Shown here: in pieces, positions 33,085 to 42,513 of the stretch
Layout of the letters: the number at the start of each line of letters is the position of its first letter
How positions within the stretch are numbered: position 1 is the first letter of the stretch
Origin: Galactobacter caseinivorans
GTDB taxonomy: Bacteria > Actinomycetota > Actinomycetes > Actinomycetales > Micrococcaceae
NCBI RefSeq assembly: GCF_003640665.1
Contig: NZ_QQXL01000006.1
Span: 213,005-277,004, forward strand
Length of the DNA: 64,000 bases
Direction of reading: 5' to 3'
The notes under the pieces: model-generated
What the model was told of the DNA's origin: nothing
Seen by the model: only the letters and a program-made list of their open reading frames with translations
The model's database searches: none
Position numbers and translations under genes: made by a program

Positions 33085-33876
33085 TCAGGCCTCGCTTCCG
33101 GCTGCGGGCGCCGGCTGGCGCACCGTTCGCTTCTCAATGCGCTTCTCGATCTGCCCCACCTCCACCACGCGGTGCACGTACACCCCGGGGAGATGGACGG
33201 CGTCCGGGTTGATGCGCCCCGGCTCCACGAGCTTCTCCACCTGGGCGATGCAGACCTTGCCTGCCATCGCGGCCACAGGGGAAAACTGCCGGGCCGCCTC
33301 GTGGAACACCAGGTTGCCGTGGGTGTCCCCGATCGCGGCGTGGATCAGCGCGTAGTCCGCAACGATCGCCTCCTCCAGGACGTACTCCCCCGCCTCCCCG
33401 CCGGGTGAAAAGGTGCGCACCTCCTTAGGCTCGCTGGCCTGCACCACATTCCCCGCGGCGTCGTACCGCTGAGGCAGCCCGCCCTCCGCGACCTGCGTGC
33501 CCGTGCCGGTGCGGGTGTAGAAGGCGGCGACGCCGGAACCGCCGGCACGCAGCTTCTCCGCGAGGGTCCCCTGCGGCATGAGTTCCAGCTCCAATTCCCC
33601 AGAGAGATACTGGCGCGCAAACTCCTTGTTTTCGCCGACGTAAGAGGCATGGACCTTGGCGATGCGGCCGGCGGAGAGCAGCACGCCAAGCCCCCAACCA
33701 TCCACGCCGCAGTTGTTGGAGGTGATCTCCAGGTCTTTGGTTCCCTGCGCCAGAACCGCCTCAATCAGCTGAATCGGATTTCCGGAGAGGCCAAAGCCGC
33801 CCACAGCCAGTGAGGCGCCATCTGGGATGTCCGCCACCGCCTGGGCCGCGCTCGCCACCGTTTTGTCCATTGCCAT
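33085..33876 (-). CDS. 3-oxoacid CoA-transferase, subunit A
   Basis: This 263-residue alpha subunit has its ATG 33876 preceded by a strong AAGGAGGAA. The glycine-rich CoA-binding segment GGFGLSGNP is at about residues 26-34. The motifs [35 protein letters not shown] and [12 protein letters not shown] match ScoA/AtoD/PcaI. It is the first gene of a two-gene minus-strand operon and diverges from a TetR regulator 400 bp away. A tandem 12-bp repeat (CTTGCGGCGCGG, 34049-34072) and a TetR-like palindrome lie in that gap. Confidence 0.93.
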   Translation of the reverse strand: MAMDKTVASAAQAVADIPDGASLAVGGFGLSGNPIQLIEAVLAQGTKDLEITSNNCGVDGWGLGVLLSAGRIAKVHASYVGENKEFARQYLSGELELELMPQGTLAEKLRAGGSGVAAFYTRTGTGTQVAEGGLPQRYDAAGNVVQASEPKEVRTFSPGGEAGEYVLEEAIVADYALIHAAIGDTHGNLVFHEAARQFSPVAAMAGKVCIAQVEKLVEPGRINPDAVHLPGVYVHRVVEVGQIEKRIEKRTVRQPAPAAGSEA

Positions 33877-34276
33877 GAGGCGTTCCTCCTTGGGTCCTGT
33901 GCTCCCGATGCGCTGGGACGGGCTCGGGGCGTGCACCCCGGGTTCTCGGTGGCGCACATCACACACTCTTGCCGCCCGCGCCGCCGATGTCACGTCCGGG
34001 GCGGTTTTGGGTGGGGCCGCGGCCGAGTTGGCGCCTCTCACGGCCCTGCTTGCGGCGCGGCTTGCGGCGCGGCGCCCCCTTGGCTGGCGCCCGCGCGGGT
34101 GAGTAGCACGCAAGCGGTTGCGGATGCAAAAAATTGTTATGAAAGCCCCTTCCCACTGCCTGAACTGAACGGTACAGTTCACAAATGAGCAGAAGGTTCC
34201 CGGGCAGGCAACATTTGGGAGAGCCCGGGGGTCTTCGCAAGCTCAAGTTATCGCCGGATAGGGTGCGCACCCTCTG
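33877..34276. other. 400-bp divergent promoter region of scoAB and a TetR gene
   Basis: No gene is visible. It contains two tandem 12-bp repeats (34049-34072), an AT-rich patch (GCAAAAAATTGTTATG, about 34124-34140) that is promoter-like, and a palindrome at 34161-34181. Confidence 0.65.
34161..34181. promoter_or_regulatory. Palindromic operator, probable TetR-family site
   Basis: A perfect inverted repeat TGAACTG - 7 nt - CAGTTCA lies 95 bp upstream of the TetR gene and 285 bp upstream of scoA. The spacing fits a TetR-family dimer site and the AT-rich patch next to it may be the promoter. The binding partner is inferred from proximity. Confidence 0.65.
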
Positions 34277-34969
34277 ATGGCGATGGAGTCACGCCCCGAA
34301 GCACAGCGCCCGTCCCCCAGCCCTGAGGGCGGGGATCGCTCGGAGGCAACGCGCGCACGGATCCTGACCATGGCCACCGAGGTGTTCCTGGAACACGGGG
34401 GCTCCGTCAGCATGGACCGGATGGCCGCGGAAATTGATGTTTCCAAGGTGACCATCTACAAACACTTCGGCTCCAAACTGGCGCTCCTCTTTGCGTGCAT
34501 TGAACACAGGCTGGACATCAGCGTCGAGTTCTTCAACTCACTCGGCGGCTCCGGATTGGCCGCGTACCCGACTCTGCGCGTCGCCTTCGAGTCCATGACC
34601 TACCAGTGGATCGAAGCGCTGGCGCAGCCCGGCTACCTGTCGCTGCGCACCATGGTGTACTCGGAGGCGCTGCGCTCCCCAGAGATTGCGCAGCTCTGGG
34701 CAGAACGCGGGCCAAGCACCGCCAATCGGCTGGCGGAACGGCTGCTGAAGGGCCTGGTCAAGGCCGGACTGCTCAAGATCGATGACATGGAACTGGCCGT
34801 GATCGAGATCAGCACGGTCATGCTTGGCCCCGACCTGTTGCGCGCCCAGCTGGGCAGGCCGCCCACGCCGGAGCTCACTCAACGCCTGGTGAAACACGCG
34901 GTGGAGATGTACCTGACGGCGTATGCCACGGTCCCCATGGACGCCCCGCTTCACACGCCTCACGACTGA
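34277..34969 (+). CDS. TetR-family transcriptional regulator, divergent from scoAB
   Basis: This is a 230-residue regulator. The first ATG (34277) and one 6 nt later are both possible. The N-terminal helix-turn-helix (about residues 24-70; TRARILTMATEVFLEHGG, VSKVTIYKHFGSK) is typical. The C-terminal ligand domain (about 80-215) resembles the AcrR/TetR_C families. It is transcribed divergently from the CoA-transferase pair with a good palindrome between, so it most likely regulates that operon in response to an acid or CoA ester. The start has no strong ribosome-binding site. Confidence 0.9.
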   Translation: MAMESRPEAQRPSPSPEGGDRSEATRARILTMATEVFLEHGGSVSMDRMAAEIDVSKVTIYKHFGSKLALLFACIEHRLDISVEFFNSLGGSGLAAYPTLRVAFESMTYQWIEALAQPGYLSLRTMVYSEALRSPEIAQLWAERGPSTANRLAERLLKGLVKAGLLKIDDMELAVIEISTVMLGPDLLRAQLGRPPTPELTQRLVKHAVEMYLTAYATVPMDAPLHTPHD

Positions 34970-35019
34970 TCATCCACAGCCCCTCAGCGAGGTGTCGGCC
35001 GAGTCGGTAGGCTGGTCTG

Positions 35020-38000
35020 GTGACTACCGCCCTGTACCGCCGCTACCGCCCCGACACCTTTGAAGAGGTCATCGGGCAGGACCACGTCACGGTTCCGCTG
35101 CGCACGGCGCTGAAGAAGAACCGCGTGAACCACGCGTACCTCTTCTCCGGTCCCCGCGGCTGCGGCAAGACCACCTCCGCACGCATCCTGGCCAGGTGCC
35201 TGAACTGCGAGCAGGGCCCCACCCCCACCCCCTGCGGCGTGTGTGACTCCTGCGTTGACTTGGCCACCGGGGGCGCCGGTTCGCTGGATGTCATCGAGAT
35301 TGACGCGGCCAGCCACGGCGGCGTGGATGACGCCCGCGACCTGCGGGAGCGCGCCACCTTTGCCCCGGCCAGGGACCGGTTCAAGATCTTCATCATTGAC
35401 GAGGCCCACATGGTCACGTCCGCCGGATTTAACGCGCTGCTCAAGATCGTGGAAGAGCCGCCGGAGCACATCAAGTTCATCTTCGCCACGACCGAGCCTG
35501 AGAAGGTCATCGGCACCATCCGCTCACGCACCCACCACTACCCGTTCCGGCTCATCCCGCCGGAGCCCATGATGGCGTACGTGCAGCACCTGTCTGACGA
35601 GGAGCACATCGCCGTGGCTCCGGGCGTGCTGCCCCTGGTGGTGCGCGCCGGCGGCGGTTCCGGCCGCGACACCCTGTCCGTTCTTGATCAGCTCATGGCC
35701 GGCGCCAGCCAAGAGGGTATTTCTTACGATTTGGCGGTGTCCCTGCTGGGATACACGCACGCGGAGCTGCTGGATGATGTGGTGGACGCGCTGGCGGCTC
35801 AGGACGCGGCCACCGTCTTTGGCGCCGTGGATCGCGTGATCCAGTCGGGTCTGGATCCGCGCCGCTTTGTTGAGGATTTGCTGGAGCGCTTCCGCGACCT
35901 GATCGTGGTGCGCGCCATTCCTGAGAACGCCGCGCAGGTGTTGCACGGTGTGCCGCAGGACCAGCTGGAGCGCATGTCAGCGCAGGCCGTCGTTCTTGGC
36001 CCCTCGGAGCTTTCGCGCTGGGGAGACGTCACCAATACGGCCCTGTCAGAGATGACCGGCGCCACGAGCCCCCGCCTGCACCTTGAGCTGTTGTGCGCGC
36101 GCCTCATGCTGCCCTCCGCGGATCACGAGGAGCGCGGCGTGGCCGCGCGCGTGGACCGCCTGGAGCGCCATCTCAGCTTTGGAGGCGCCCCGGTGGAGGC
36201 CGGTACGCCTGCCACGTCGACGCGCGAGGGTGCAGCGGGCCCGGTTCAGGGCGCGGGGACGGGGGCACCTGCCAGTGCCCCGCCCGACGCCGTGGGGTCC
36301 GGTTGGGGCGGCCCCTCCGGTGCCGCCGCGGCACGGCAGGCGCTGCGCTCCGCCCAAGGCACGGGTCAGGGCACGGATCTGGGCACCGGCCAAGGCACGG
36401 ATCAGCGCACGGGTCAGGGCACCGGCCAAGCCGGCGGCCACGCTGACGGCGAGGCTCCCGGGGCTCAGCCCCCAGAGGCTGCCTCGCAGGCTCCGGCGGC
36501 TCCGTCCCCGGTTGCACCCCAGAACGCGGACCCAGCGGTGGCTCCGGCTCCGACACCGGCACCGGCGGCACCCGCTCCGGCCAGCCCGGCAGCAGCAGCT
36601 CCGGCACCCGCACCCGCACCCGCACCCGCACCGAACCAGGAGCGCACCGCTCCCGTGCCGGAGCGTGCCGCCGCGCCCGTACCCAAGGGCGCGGACGCCG
36701 TCGAGCAGGTTGCCCCTGCACCCGAGTCGCCCCAGCGCGCCTCCACGCAGCCCGCCACCGAGCATCCCGCCACCGAGCAGCCCAACGCGCCGGAGTCGAA
36801 CGACGAGCCGGTCGCGGCGGTGTCAGACTTTGTGCCCTCCGCCGAGGAACTCTCGGAGTTGCAGGACGACGAGGGCGAGTTTGAGCCGGTCGACTACGAC
36901 GACGGTGCGCCGTTTGTCGCAGACCCGGCCGTGGCCGCCGCCGCTGCAGCGCCGGCCCCTGCGGCTCCTGCCCCCTCCGCGACGGAGCCCGTGTCCGGCA
37001 CCGATTCTGCCGAGGCCAAGCCAGGCTCTGACGAAGAGGCCGAGCCTCCGCGCAAGCCGATTCCGCCGGTCAACCCGGACGTGGCGCAGAAGCTGGAGGA
37101 TGCGGTGTTGCCCTCCGGCAGCGAGCCCGCCCCCGCCATGAACGCCGCCATGGCGCAATACCTTGGCCTGCAGCCGCAGCAGGGCGGGACCGTTCAGCAA
37201 CCAGCCGCGCCAGTCGCGCCGTCGACGCCGGCCCCGGCGCCCGCGCCCGCGCCGACACGACCTCAGGCGTCCACCCCCGAACCGCAGTCAGCGGCCCGGG
37301 AAGGCCAGCACCCGGCCTCGGCGTCCGCGCCGACACAACCTCAGGCGTCCGCCTCCGGATCCGGGCAGAACCCCTCGCAGGGTTCCGCGGCGGAGCCCGA
37401 TTCCGCGCAGCTGCCGCATCCACAGGGCGGGCAAGGATCGGTGGAGATGTTCCGCCGGGCCTGGCCGCAGATCATGGACCACCTCAAGGACTCGCGCAGA
37501 TTCGTGTGGTCCATGGTCAACCCGAACGTCTCCATCGCCGGCTTCGATGGCCGGACCCTGGTCCTTGCCTTTGCCAACCAGGGGCCCATGTTGGCCTTCC
37601 GGCAGCGACCGGAGGCCGTGGATCTGGTGCGCGCCAGCATCCGCGAGGTGCTGGGCGTTGACCCCGCGATTGACGTGACCTCGGGAGGTTCCGGTCCCTC
37701 GGGTGATGGCGGCCCAAAAGCTGACGGCCGGCCCACGCCGGCCGTAGCCGAACAGCCCGCGCCCGCCGGGGCGTCTGCGCCAGCCAAGGAGTCCGCGCCC
37801 GCTGAAGTGGCAGCGCGCCCCGTGGAGGAACCTGCCGCGCCGGCCGTGCCCACGAAACCGGCCTCCGGCACTGATGTCCACGCGGCCACGGCCGATGCGC
37901 CCGAGCCGCAGGCGGAACCGAAGCCACAGGCGGAGCCGAAGCAACAGGCGGTAGCACCCAGCCCCGCCGCGACCCCGGTTGTGCCAAAGCCCGCCGCGCC

Positions 38001-38844
38001 GAAGCCCGCGGTAGCGGCGACCCCGGCTGCGCCGAAGCCCGCTGCGCCGAAGCCAGTTGCACCTTCGCCCACCGCCTCTGCACCGGCACCGGCGCCAGTT
38101 CCGGCTCCGACGCCGGCGCCGGCATCTTCTGCGAGCGGACGGGTGATCGACCCGAGCCTGATCATCGACCGCGAGGAACCGTGGGATGACTGGGCGGACG
38201 GCCCCGCGCCCGAGGACGAGGCATGGGCTGCACCGCCGCGCCGTGGCGGGCAGCAGGCCTCCAACGACTCCGTGCCGTCCACGCCCGAACCCGCGGCAGC
38301 GCCTCAGCCTGCGGCACCTCAGCCGGCCACTTCACAGCCGGAACCTTCACAGCCGACGGCACCCGCACCCGCGGCACCGGCGCCCGCGGCACCGGCGCCC
38401 GCGGCACCCCGGCCCAACACGGCGCCGTCGAGCACAGCGCCGTCCGGCGTCGGCACCGAAGCCCCCGCCGCCCCGGTACCCGGCCGCGGCGGCTGGGACC
38501 AGGCGCCCACGGCGGGCTGGGGCGCGGCCCCGGAGGAAGTGGAGGCCCCGGCCCCGGCTCGGCCCAGCCGCTCGGGCCCGCGCAGCAAGTACCAGCAGCT
38601 CATGGACCAAGCCAAGAGCGCGGGCCCCGCCGACGCCTGGGGTTCAGCGCCCAGCGCGAACACGGGAGCCGAACGTCAGGGCCCACCCGTAGACTTGAAC
38701 CCGGACGAGTTTGTTCCCAGCGATGATGATGAGGAGCTGGAGAACTCGACCACGTTCGGCCGTGCGGCGTTGGAGCGAATGCTCGACGCCAAACTGATCG
38801 AGGAACTGGATCACCACGGCCATCCCCTGCCGCAACGCAGGTGA
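35020..38844 (+). CDS. dnaX: DNA polymerase III gamma/tau subunit, unusually long
   Basis: This 1274-residue clamp-loader ATPase has a GTG start. The AAA+ core (residues 1-370) has Walker A GPRGCGKT (44-51), zinc cysteines C63, C72, C75 and C78, Walker B IIDEAH (125-130), and sensor 1 FATTEP (155-160). A Pro/Ala/Gln-rich linker follows (about 385-805) with GTGQGTD-type repeats. A conserved folded domain comes next (808-888; VEMFRRAWPQIMDHLKDSRR), then another Ala/Pro-rich stretch to a C-terminal segment (RSKYQQLMDQAKSAG). The length is well above the roughly 600-1000 aa usual in the family because of the two linkers. No frameshift slippery site for a short gamma form was found. It is followed by recR, the classical pair. 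Confidence 0.95.
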   Translation: MTTALYRRYRPDTFEEVIGQDHVTVPLRTALKKNRVNHAYLFSGPRGCGKTTSARILARCLNCEQGPTPTPCGVCDSCVDLATGGAGSLDVIEIDAASHGGVDDARDLRERATFAPARDRFKIFIIDEAHMVTSAGFNALLKIVEEPPEHIKFIFATTEPEKVIGTIRSRTHHYPFRLIPPEPMMAYVQHLSDEEHIAVAPGVLPLVVRAGGGSGRDTLSVLDQLMAGASQEGISYDLAVSLLGYTHAELLDDVVDALAAQDAATVFGAVDRVIQSGLDPRRFVEDLLERFRDLIVVRAIPENAAQVLHGVPQDQLERMSAQAVVLGPSELSRWGDVTNTALSEMTGATSPRLHLELLCARLMLPSADHEERGVAARVDRLERHLSFGGAPVEAGTPATSTREGAAGPVQGAGTGAPASAPPDAVGSGWGGPSGAAAARQALRSAQGTGQGTDLGTGQGTDQRTGQGTGQAGGHADGEAPGAQPPEAASQAPAAPSPVAPQNADPAVAPAPTPAPAAPAPASPAAAAPAPAPAPAPAPNQERTAPVPERAAAPVPKGADAVEQVAPAPESPQRASTQPATEHPATEQPNAPESNDEPVAAVSDFVPSAEELSELQDDEGEFEPVDYDDGAPFVADPAVAAAAAAPAPAAPAPSATEPVSGTDSAEAKPGSDEEAEPPRKPIPPVNPDVAQKLEDAVLPSGSEPAPAMNAAMAQYLGLQPQQGGTVQQPAAPVAPSTPAPAPAPAPTRPQASTPEPQSAAREGQHPASASAPTQPQASASGSGQNPSQGSAAEPDSAQLPHPQGGQGSVEMFRRAWPQIMDHLKDSRRFVWSMVNPNVSIAGFDGRTLVLAFANQGPMLAFRQRPEAVDLVRASIREVLGVDPAIDVTSGGSGPSGDGGPKADGRPTPAVAEQPAPAGASAPAKESAPAEVAARPVEEPAAPAVPTKPASGTDVHAATADAPEPQAEPKPQAEPKQQAVAPSPAATPVVPKPAAPKPAVAATPAAPKPAAPKPVAPSPTASAPAPAPVPAPTPAPASSASGRVIDPSLIIDREEPWDDWADGPAPEDEAWAAPPRRGGQQASNDSVPSTPEPAAAPQPAAPQPATSQPEPSQPTAPAPAAPAPAAPAPAAPRPNTAPSSTAPSGVGTEAPAAPVPGRGGWDQAPTAGWGAAPEEVEAPAPARPSRSGPRSKYQQLMDQAKSAGPADAWGSAPSANTGAERQGPPVDLNPDEFVPSDDDEELENSTTFGRAALERMLDAKLIEELDHHGHPLPQRR

Positions 38845-38873
38845 ATTTCCCTGTCATGAGAGAGCGGTGAGCG

Positions 38874-39473
38874 GTGTACGAGGGTGCGGTTCAGGACCTC
38901 ATTGACGAGCTGGGACGCTTGCCGGGCATTGGCCCCAAGTCCGCTCAGCGCATCGCCTTCCACATCCTGGAGGCGGACAAGGACGATATGCAGCGCCTTG
39001 CGGAGTCCATCCAGACGGTGAAGGACAAGGTGCACTTCTGCGAGGTCTGCTTCAACGTGACCGAGCAAGATCGCTGCGCCATCTGCCGCGATGATCGCCG
39101 CGACGAGACCGTGCTGTGCGTCGTGGAGGAATCCAAGGACGTCATGGTCATTGAGCGCACGCGCAGCTTCCGCGGCAAGTACCACGTGCTGGGCGGCTCC
39201 ATTAATCCCATGGCCGGCATCGGCCCGGAACAGCTGCACATCCGCGAGCTGCTCACGCGCCTCTCCGATGACCGGCTGCAAGAGGTCATCATCGCCACCG
39301 ACCCCAACCTGGAGGGTGAGGCCACGGCGACCTACCTGGCCCGCACCCTCAAGACCCTGGGCATTCAGGTCACGCGCCTGGCCTCCGGCCTACCGGTCGG
39401 CGGGGACCTTGAATACGCAGACGAGGTCACGCTCGGCCGGGCCTTTGAGGGTCGACGCAGCTTGATTGGCTAA
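38874..39473 (+). CDS. recR: Recombination mediator protein RecR
   Basis: This 199-residue protein has a GTG start with GAGAGCGG upstream. A helix-hairpin-helix ([15 protein letters not shown], 16-30), a four-cysteine zinc finger (C56, C59, C68, C71; CEVC ... CAIC) and a Toprim domain (about 79-175) with [14 protein letters not shown] are all complete. RecR works with RecF/RecO in loading RecA at gaps and is conserved next to dnaX. It lies 30 nt downstream of dnaX and is probably co-transcribed. It converges with the GAP-family gene, 16 nt apart. Confidence 0.97.
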   Translation: MYEGAVQDLIDELGRLPGIGPKSAQRIAFHILEADKDDMQRLAESIQTVKDKVHFCEVCFNVTEQDRCAICRDDRRDETVLCVVEESKDVMVIERTRSFRGKYHVLGGSINPMAGIGPEQLHIRELLTRLSDDRLQEVIIATDPNLEGEATATYLARTLKTLGIQVTRLASGLPVGGDLEYADEVTLGRAFEGRRSLIG

Positions 39474-39489
39474 GTGCCCCGCGTCCCGT

Positions 39490-40386
39490 TCAGCGCTGGA
39501 AGATGTTCTCAAAGAACTCGCCGACCCCTACGCCGCCCGGTCCGGACGAGGCCCACCGCACCGCCAGAATGCCCACAATCGCGGCCACCCACTTGGCGGA
39601 CTCGCTCATGTACTCCCCCAGTTTGGTGCCGATGCGGCCAAACCAGGAGTCGGCCCGGCTACCCAACAGCATCCGTGTGCCAAACAACACCAGCGCCGGC
39701 AGCATCATCACCACGCAATAGCCCGCCAAGGTCAGCACCTGCGTAGCCAACGGCATCCCCGAGGCCACCAGAATGCCAGAGGCGGCCAGGTACGGAAGCA
39801 TGGTGGGGACCTCTAGCAGCCCCGCCACCAGCGCCAACCCCACCAGTGCCGCCGGGGTGCGCAGCGCGGCGTCGATCCGGCTGCCCCACCCACCCTGGAC
39901 CGCGGCCAGACGCGCGGCCGCGTCGTCTGGCGCATCCCCAGCCTGGGCGCCAGCGGCAGCGCCAGCGGCAACGCCCACGACTCCGGGGCCGCTGACGGAT
40001 CCGACCCGGCTGGCTTCCTTGGCGCGGAGGGCCGCGGACTTCTTCTCCGCGGCCTTCGCCCGGTCCGCTTTGCTCCACGGCCCGGAGAATCCGTAGGCAA
40101 TCAGCGCGATGCCCACGGCGAGCGCCGCCCAGCGAAAGCCGCCGGACTGCACCAGGGCCCGCACCCACTCCCCATAGCGCTCCACCACCACATGCCCGCC
40201 GGTCAGCAACGCCACCCCCAGCGCAAAGTAGAAGCCCCCAAGGACGGCCAGATACAGGCCCACCTTGCGAGCCAACCCCGCCGTTCCACGCCGCAAAAGC
40301 AGCCACAACGGGATCACGAGGGTGCCAAGGCTGGTGCTGTCGATCAGGGCAAGAATGACGAGCTGGAGGCCGGTTTCCGGGTTCAT
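39490..40386 (-). CDS. GAP-family (Sap/LysE-like) membrane protein
   Basis: This is a 298-residue protein with about six hydrophobic segments in two halves. The N-terminal LVILALIDSTSLGTLVIPLWLLL and the repeat-like second half (LVGLALVAGLLEVPTMLPYLAA) are joined by a charged, Ala/Gly-rich loop (about 105-170). This matches the GAP family (relative of the mycobacterial Sap/sulfolipid-addressing protein), thought to be transport-related. The C-terminus (SGPGGVGVGEFFENIFQR) is short and soluble. The function is inferred only from the family, and it is a single gene convergent with recR. Confidence 0.75.
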   Translation of the reverse strand: MNPETGLQLVILALIDSTSLGTLVIPLWLLLRRGTAGLARKVGLYLAVLGGFYFALGVALLTGGHVVVERYGEWVRALVQSGGFRWAALAVGIALIAYGFSGPWSKADRAKAAEKKSAALRAKEASRVGSVSGPGVVGVAAGAAAGAQAGDAPDDAAARLAAVQGGWGSRIDAALRTPAALVGLALVAGLLEVPTMLPYLAASGILVASGMPLATQVLTLAGYCVVMMLPALVLFGTRMLLGSRADSWFGRIGTKLGEYMSESAKWVAAIVGILAVRWASSGPGGVGVGEFFENIFQR

Positions 40387-40486
40387 GTCTCCAGCCTGTC
40401 CGGCGCGAGCACGCGGGCGTCAGACCGGAAGGACTGGCACCGTCTCATCCCTTAGTACCGATCCGCCGCCGGCCCGGTCGGGTTCA

Positions 40487-41821
40487 ATGGTCACTATGGA
40501 CGCCTCACCCGCTCAGCCGGCACCGTCGGCATGGGGCACACCCGCCCCGCGTGCCTCGGTGACTGCCTCCGCGCCTGCCGCCGTGCCTGCCCCCGCGCCC
40601 TGGTGGTCCACCACCCGCGGAGACCTTTTCCTGGCGGGCACGGATGCGCTGCTGGTGGCCTCCACCGCGCTCACCGGTGTTGGCGTGCTGTCCTGGGGCC
40701 AGGCCCATTCGCCCTGGCTGCCCATGGCGCTGGCGCTTCCGGGCCTGCTCGGCGTGAGCCTTCGACACCGGCATCTGACCTGGGCGGTGGCACTCATCGG
40801 CGCCTCGACGGTGGCCACGGCGGTGCTGGGGCACTCCGTGGCGGCCTTTGTGTTGCTCTTCGAGTTCTTTTTCACCCTGACGCTGCTGGGCTCCGAGCGC
40901 GTTCGCGCCGCCACTCGAGTCCTGGCCTGCGCACTGACGGCGGCCTTCGTCGTGGGGACCGTCGCCTCTGGGGGCGGGCTGGGCCAGGCACTGACGGCCG
41001 CGCTCGGAGGCGCCCTTTGCCTGGGACTGCCGGTCGCCTGGGCGTCCGACCTTCGAGTCTCCGACCGGCTCCGCGCAGTGGAAGCCAGGCGCGCCGATGA
41101 GGCGGCCTCCTCCGCCGCGGCCCATACCGAGCTGGCCCTGGTCAGGGAGCGCACCCGCATGGCCGGAGAGCTCCACGATTCCGTCTCCGGCCACTTGAGT
41201 GCCATTGCTCTGCAGTCTCAGGCCGCCCTGAACGCCTCTGACCCGGCGGTGCGGGACGCGGTGCTTGGCCAGATCCGTAGCGCCTCGGTGGAAGCCCTTG
41301 CCCACATGCGCTCCCTGATCGATGTGCTGCACGCGGGCGGGCAGCAGGCCGAGCCGCTTGGCACGCTGGCGGACCTCCCCGCCCTTGCTGAGCGGGCCAG
41401 GGCCGCGGGCCATCAGGTCACCCTGCGCGTGAGTGAGCCGCTTCCGGGGCTCAGCCGCGCGGCGGAGGCCGCTGCCTTCCGTGCCGCCAGCGAGGGCGTC
41501 ACCAACGCGCTCAAACACGCGCCCCGCCGCGCCGTCGAGCTGGTGGTTGGCCCTGTTCCCGGCGGCCTTGAGTTGCGCGTCGCCAACCGGGGCGCGCCGG
41601 GCGGCGGTCCCGGTGTGGGGGCCCCTGGCCATCAGCACCCCCTGCCCGACGACGCGGGGTCGGGTGCCGCCGCCACCCCGCCTGGGGGCGGGAATGGGTT
41701 GGGGCTGCGCCAGCTGGCGGCGCGGCTGGATTCCGTCGGCGGCACGCTGCGTGCCGGTCCGGAAGCGGAGGGCTGGGTGCTCTCCGCCCGGGTGCCCACC
41801 CTGGAGGAGGAGGCAACGTGA
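40487..41821 (+). CDS. Sensor histidine kinase, NarL/DegS-type
   Basis: This protein has 444 residues; ATG 40487 was chosen, but 40496 is possible. Four to six membrane segments (about 50-185) are followed by a HisKA_3 domain with the phospho-acceptor His230 (GELHDSVSGHLSAIALQ), an HATPase_c N-box (EGVTNALKHAP, Asn near 340) and a G-box GNGLGLRQLAARL (about 402). The ATP-lid between them is 60 residues long and contains a Gly/Pro-rich insert (HQHPLPDDAGSGAA) encoded by a GCCCGACGACGC motif at 41644. There is no extracytoplasmic sensor domain, so a membrane-located signal is likely. The stop overlaps the start of the regulator (GTGA). Confidence 0.9.
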   Translation: MVTMDASPAQPAPSAWGTPAPRASVTASAPAAVPAPAPWWSTTRGDLFLAGTDALLVASTALTGVGVLSWGQAHSPWLPMALALPGLLGVSLRHRHLTWAVALIGASTVATAVLGHSVAAFVLLFEFFFTLTLLGSERVRAATRVLACALTAAFVVGTVASGGGLGQALTAALGGALCLGLPVAWASDLRVSDRLRAVEARRADEAASSAAAHTELALVRERTRMAGELHDSVSGHLSAIALQSQAALNASDPAVRDAVLGQIRSASVEALAHMRSLIDVLHAGGQQAEPLGTLADLPALAERARAAGHQVTLRVSEPLPGLSRAAEAAAFRAASEGVTNALKHAPRRAVELVVGPVPGGLELRVANRGAPGGGPGVGAPGHQHPLPDDAGSGAAATPPGGGNGLGLRQLAARLDSVGGTLRAGPEAEGWVLSARVPTLEEEAT

Positions 41822-42471
41822 CCACAGTGCTGCTCGTGGATGATCATTCCGCCGTGCGCGCGGGGCTTCGACTGTTGCTGGAGGCCACGGGAATCGTCGT
41901 GGTGGGCGAGGCGGCGGAGGGGACCACCGGCGTCTCCATGGCCCGCACCCTGCGCCCCGACGTGGTGCTCATGGACGTGAGGATGCCGGGCATGGATGGG
42001 ATCGAGGCCACCCGCCGAATCGTGGAGGAATCCCTCTCCAAGGTCCTGATCGTCACCACCTTTGAACTGGACGAGTACGTCCAAGGCGCCGTCCGCGCGG
42101 GTGCCGCCGGCTACGTGCTCAAGTCCGCGGAGGCTGAGGTGCTTGCCGGGGCCATCGCCCAGGTGGCTGCGGGCCGCGGATTCATTGACCCCGGTGTGGT
42201 TCCGACGCTGTTGCGGCAGGCCGCGGCGAGCGGGGCGACAGGCGGCGCGACAGGCGGGGCGGCGAGCACCTGGCCACCCCTGGGCCTGACCGAACGCGAG
42301 CTTGACGTCCTGCGCGCGCTGGGAGCGGGCCTGGGCAACCGGGACATCGCCAAGCACCTTGGCCTCGCCGAGACCACCGTCAAGACGCACGTCTCCAACG
42401 CCCTGGCCAAGCTGGGGCTGCGCTCGCGCGTGCAGGCCGCCCTCTGGTGGAGCGAAAACGCCCCGGGCTAG
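41818..42471 (+). CDS. NarL/FixJ-family response regulator
   Basis: This 217-residue regulator is translationally coupled (GTGA) to the upstream kinase. The receiver domain (1-120) has DD at 8-9, phospho-Asp53 (VLMDVRMPGMDG), T82/T83 and K103. A Gly/Ala linker (SGATGGATGGAAS) joins the LuxR-type helix-turn-helix (about 150-210; LTERELDVLRALGAG...NRDIAKHLGLAETTVKTHVS). The pair is a complete two-component system; the target genes and signal are not evident. The kinase/regulator layout resembles LiaSR/DesKR-type systems sensing envelope or membrane states, but that is inference. Confidence 0.95.
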   Translation: MTTVLLVDDHSAVRAGLRLLLEATGIVVVGEAAEGTTGVSMARTLRPDVVLMDVRMPGMDGIEATRRIVEESLSKVLIVTTFELDEYVQGAVRAGAAGYVLKSAEAEVLAGAIAQVAAGRGFIDPGVVPTLLRQAAASGATGGATGGAASTWPPLGLTERELDVLRALGAGLGNRDIAKHLGLAETTVKTHVSNALAKLGLRSRVQAALWWSENAPG

Positions 42472-42513
42472 GTGAAGCTAGACATAGCTAGTGTCGCCCG
42501 CGCTGACACCGGA

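Noticed and set aside
41818..42471. A second separate regulator start downstream
   Set aside because: The GTG overlapping the kinase stop is in frame with the complete receiver domain, so no later start is needed.
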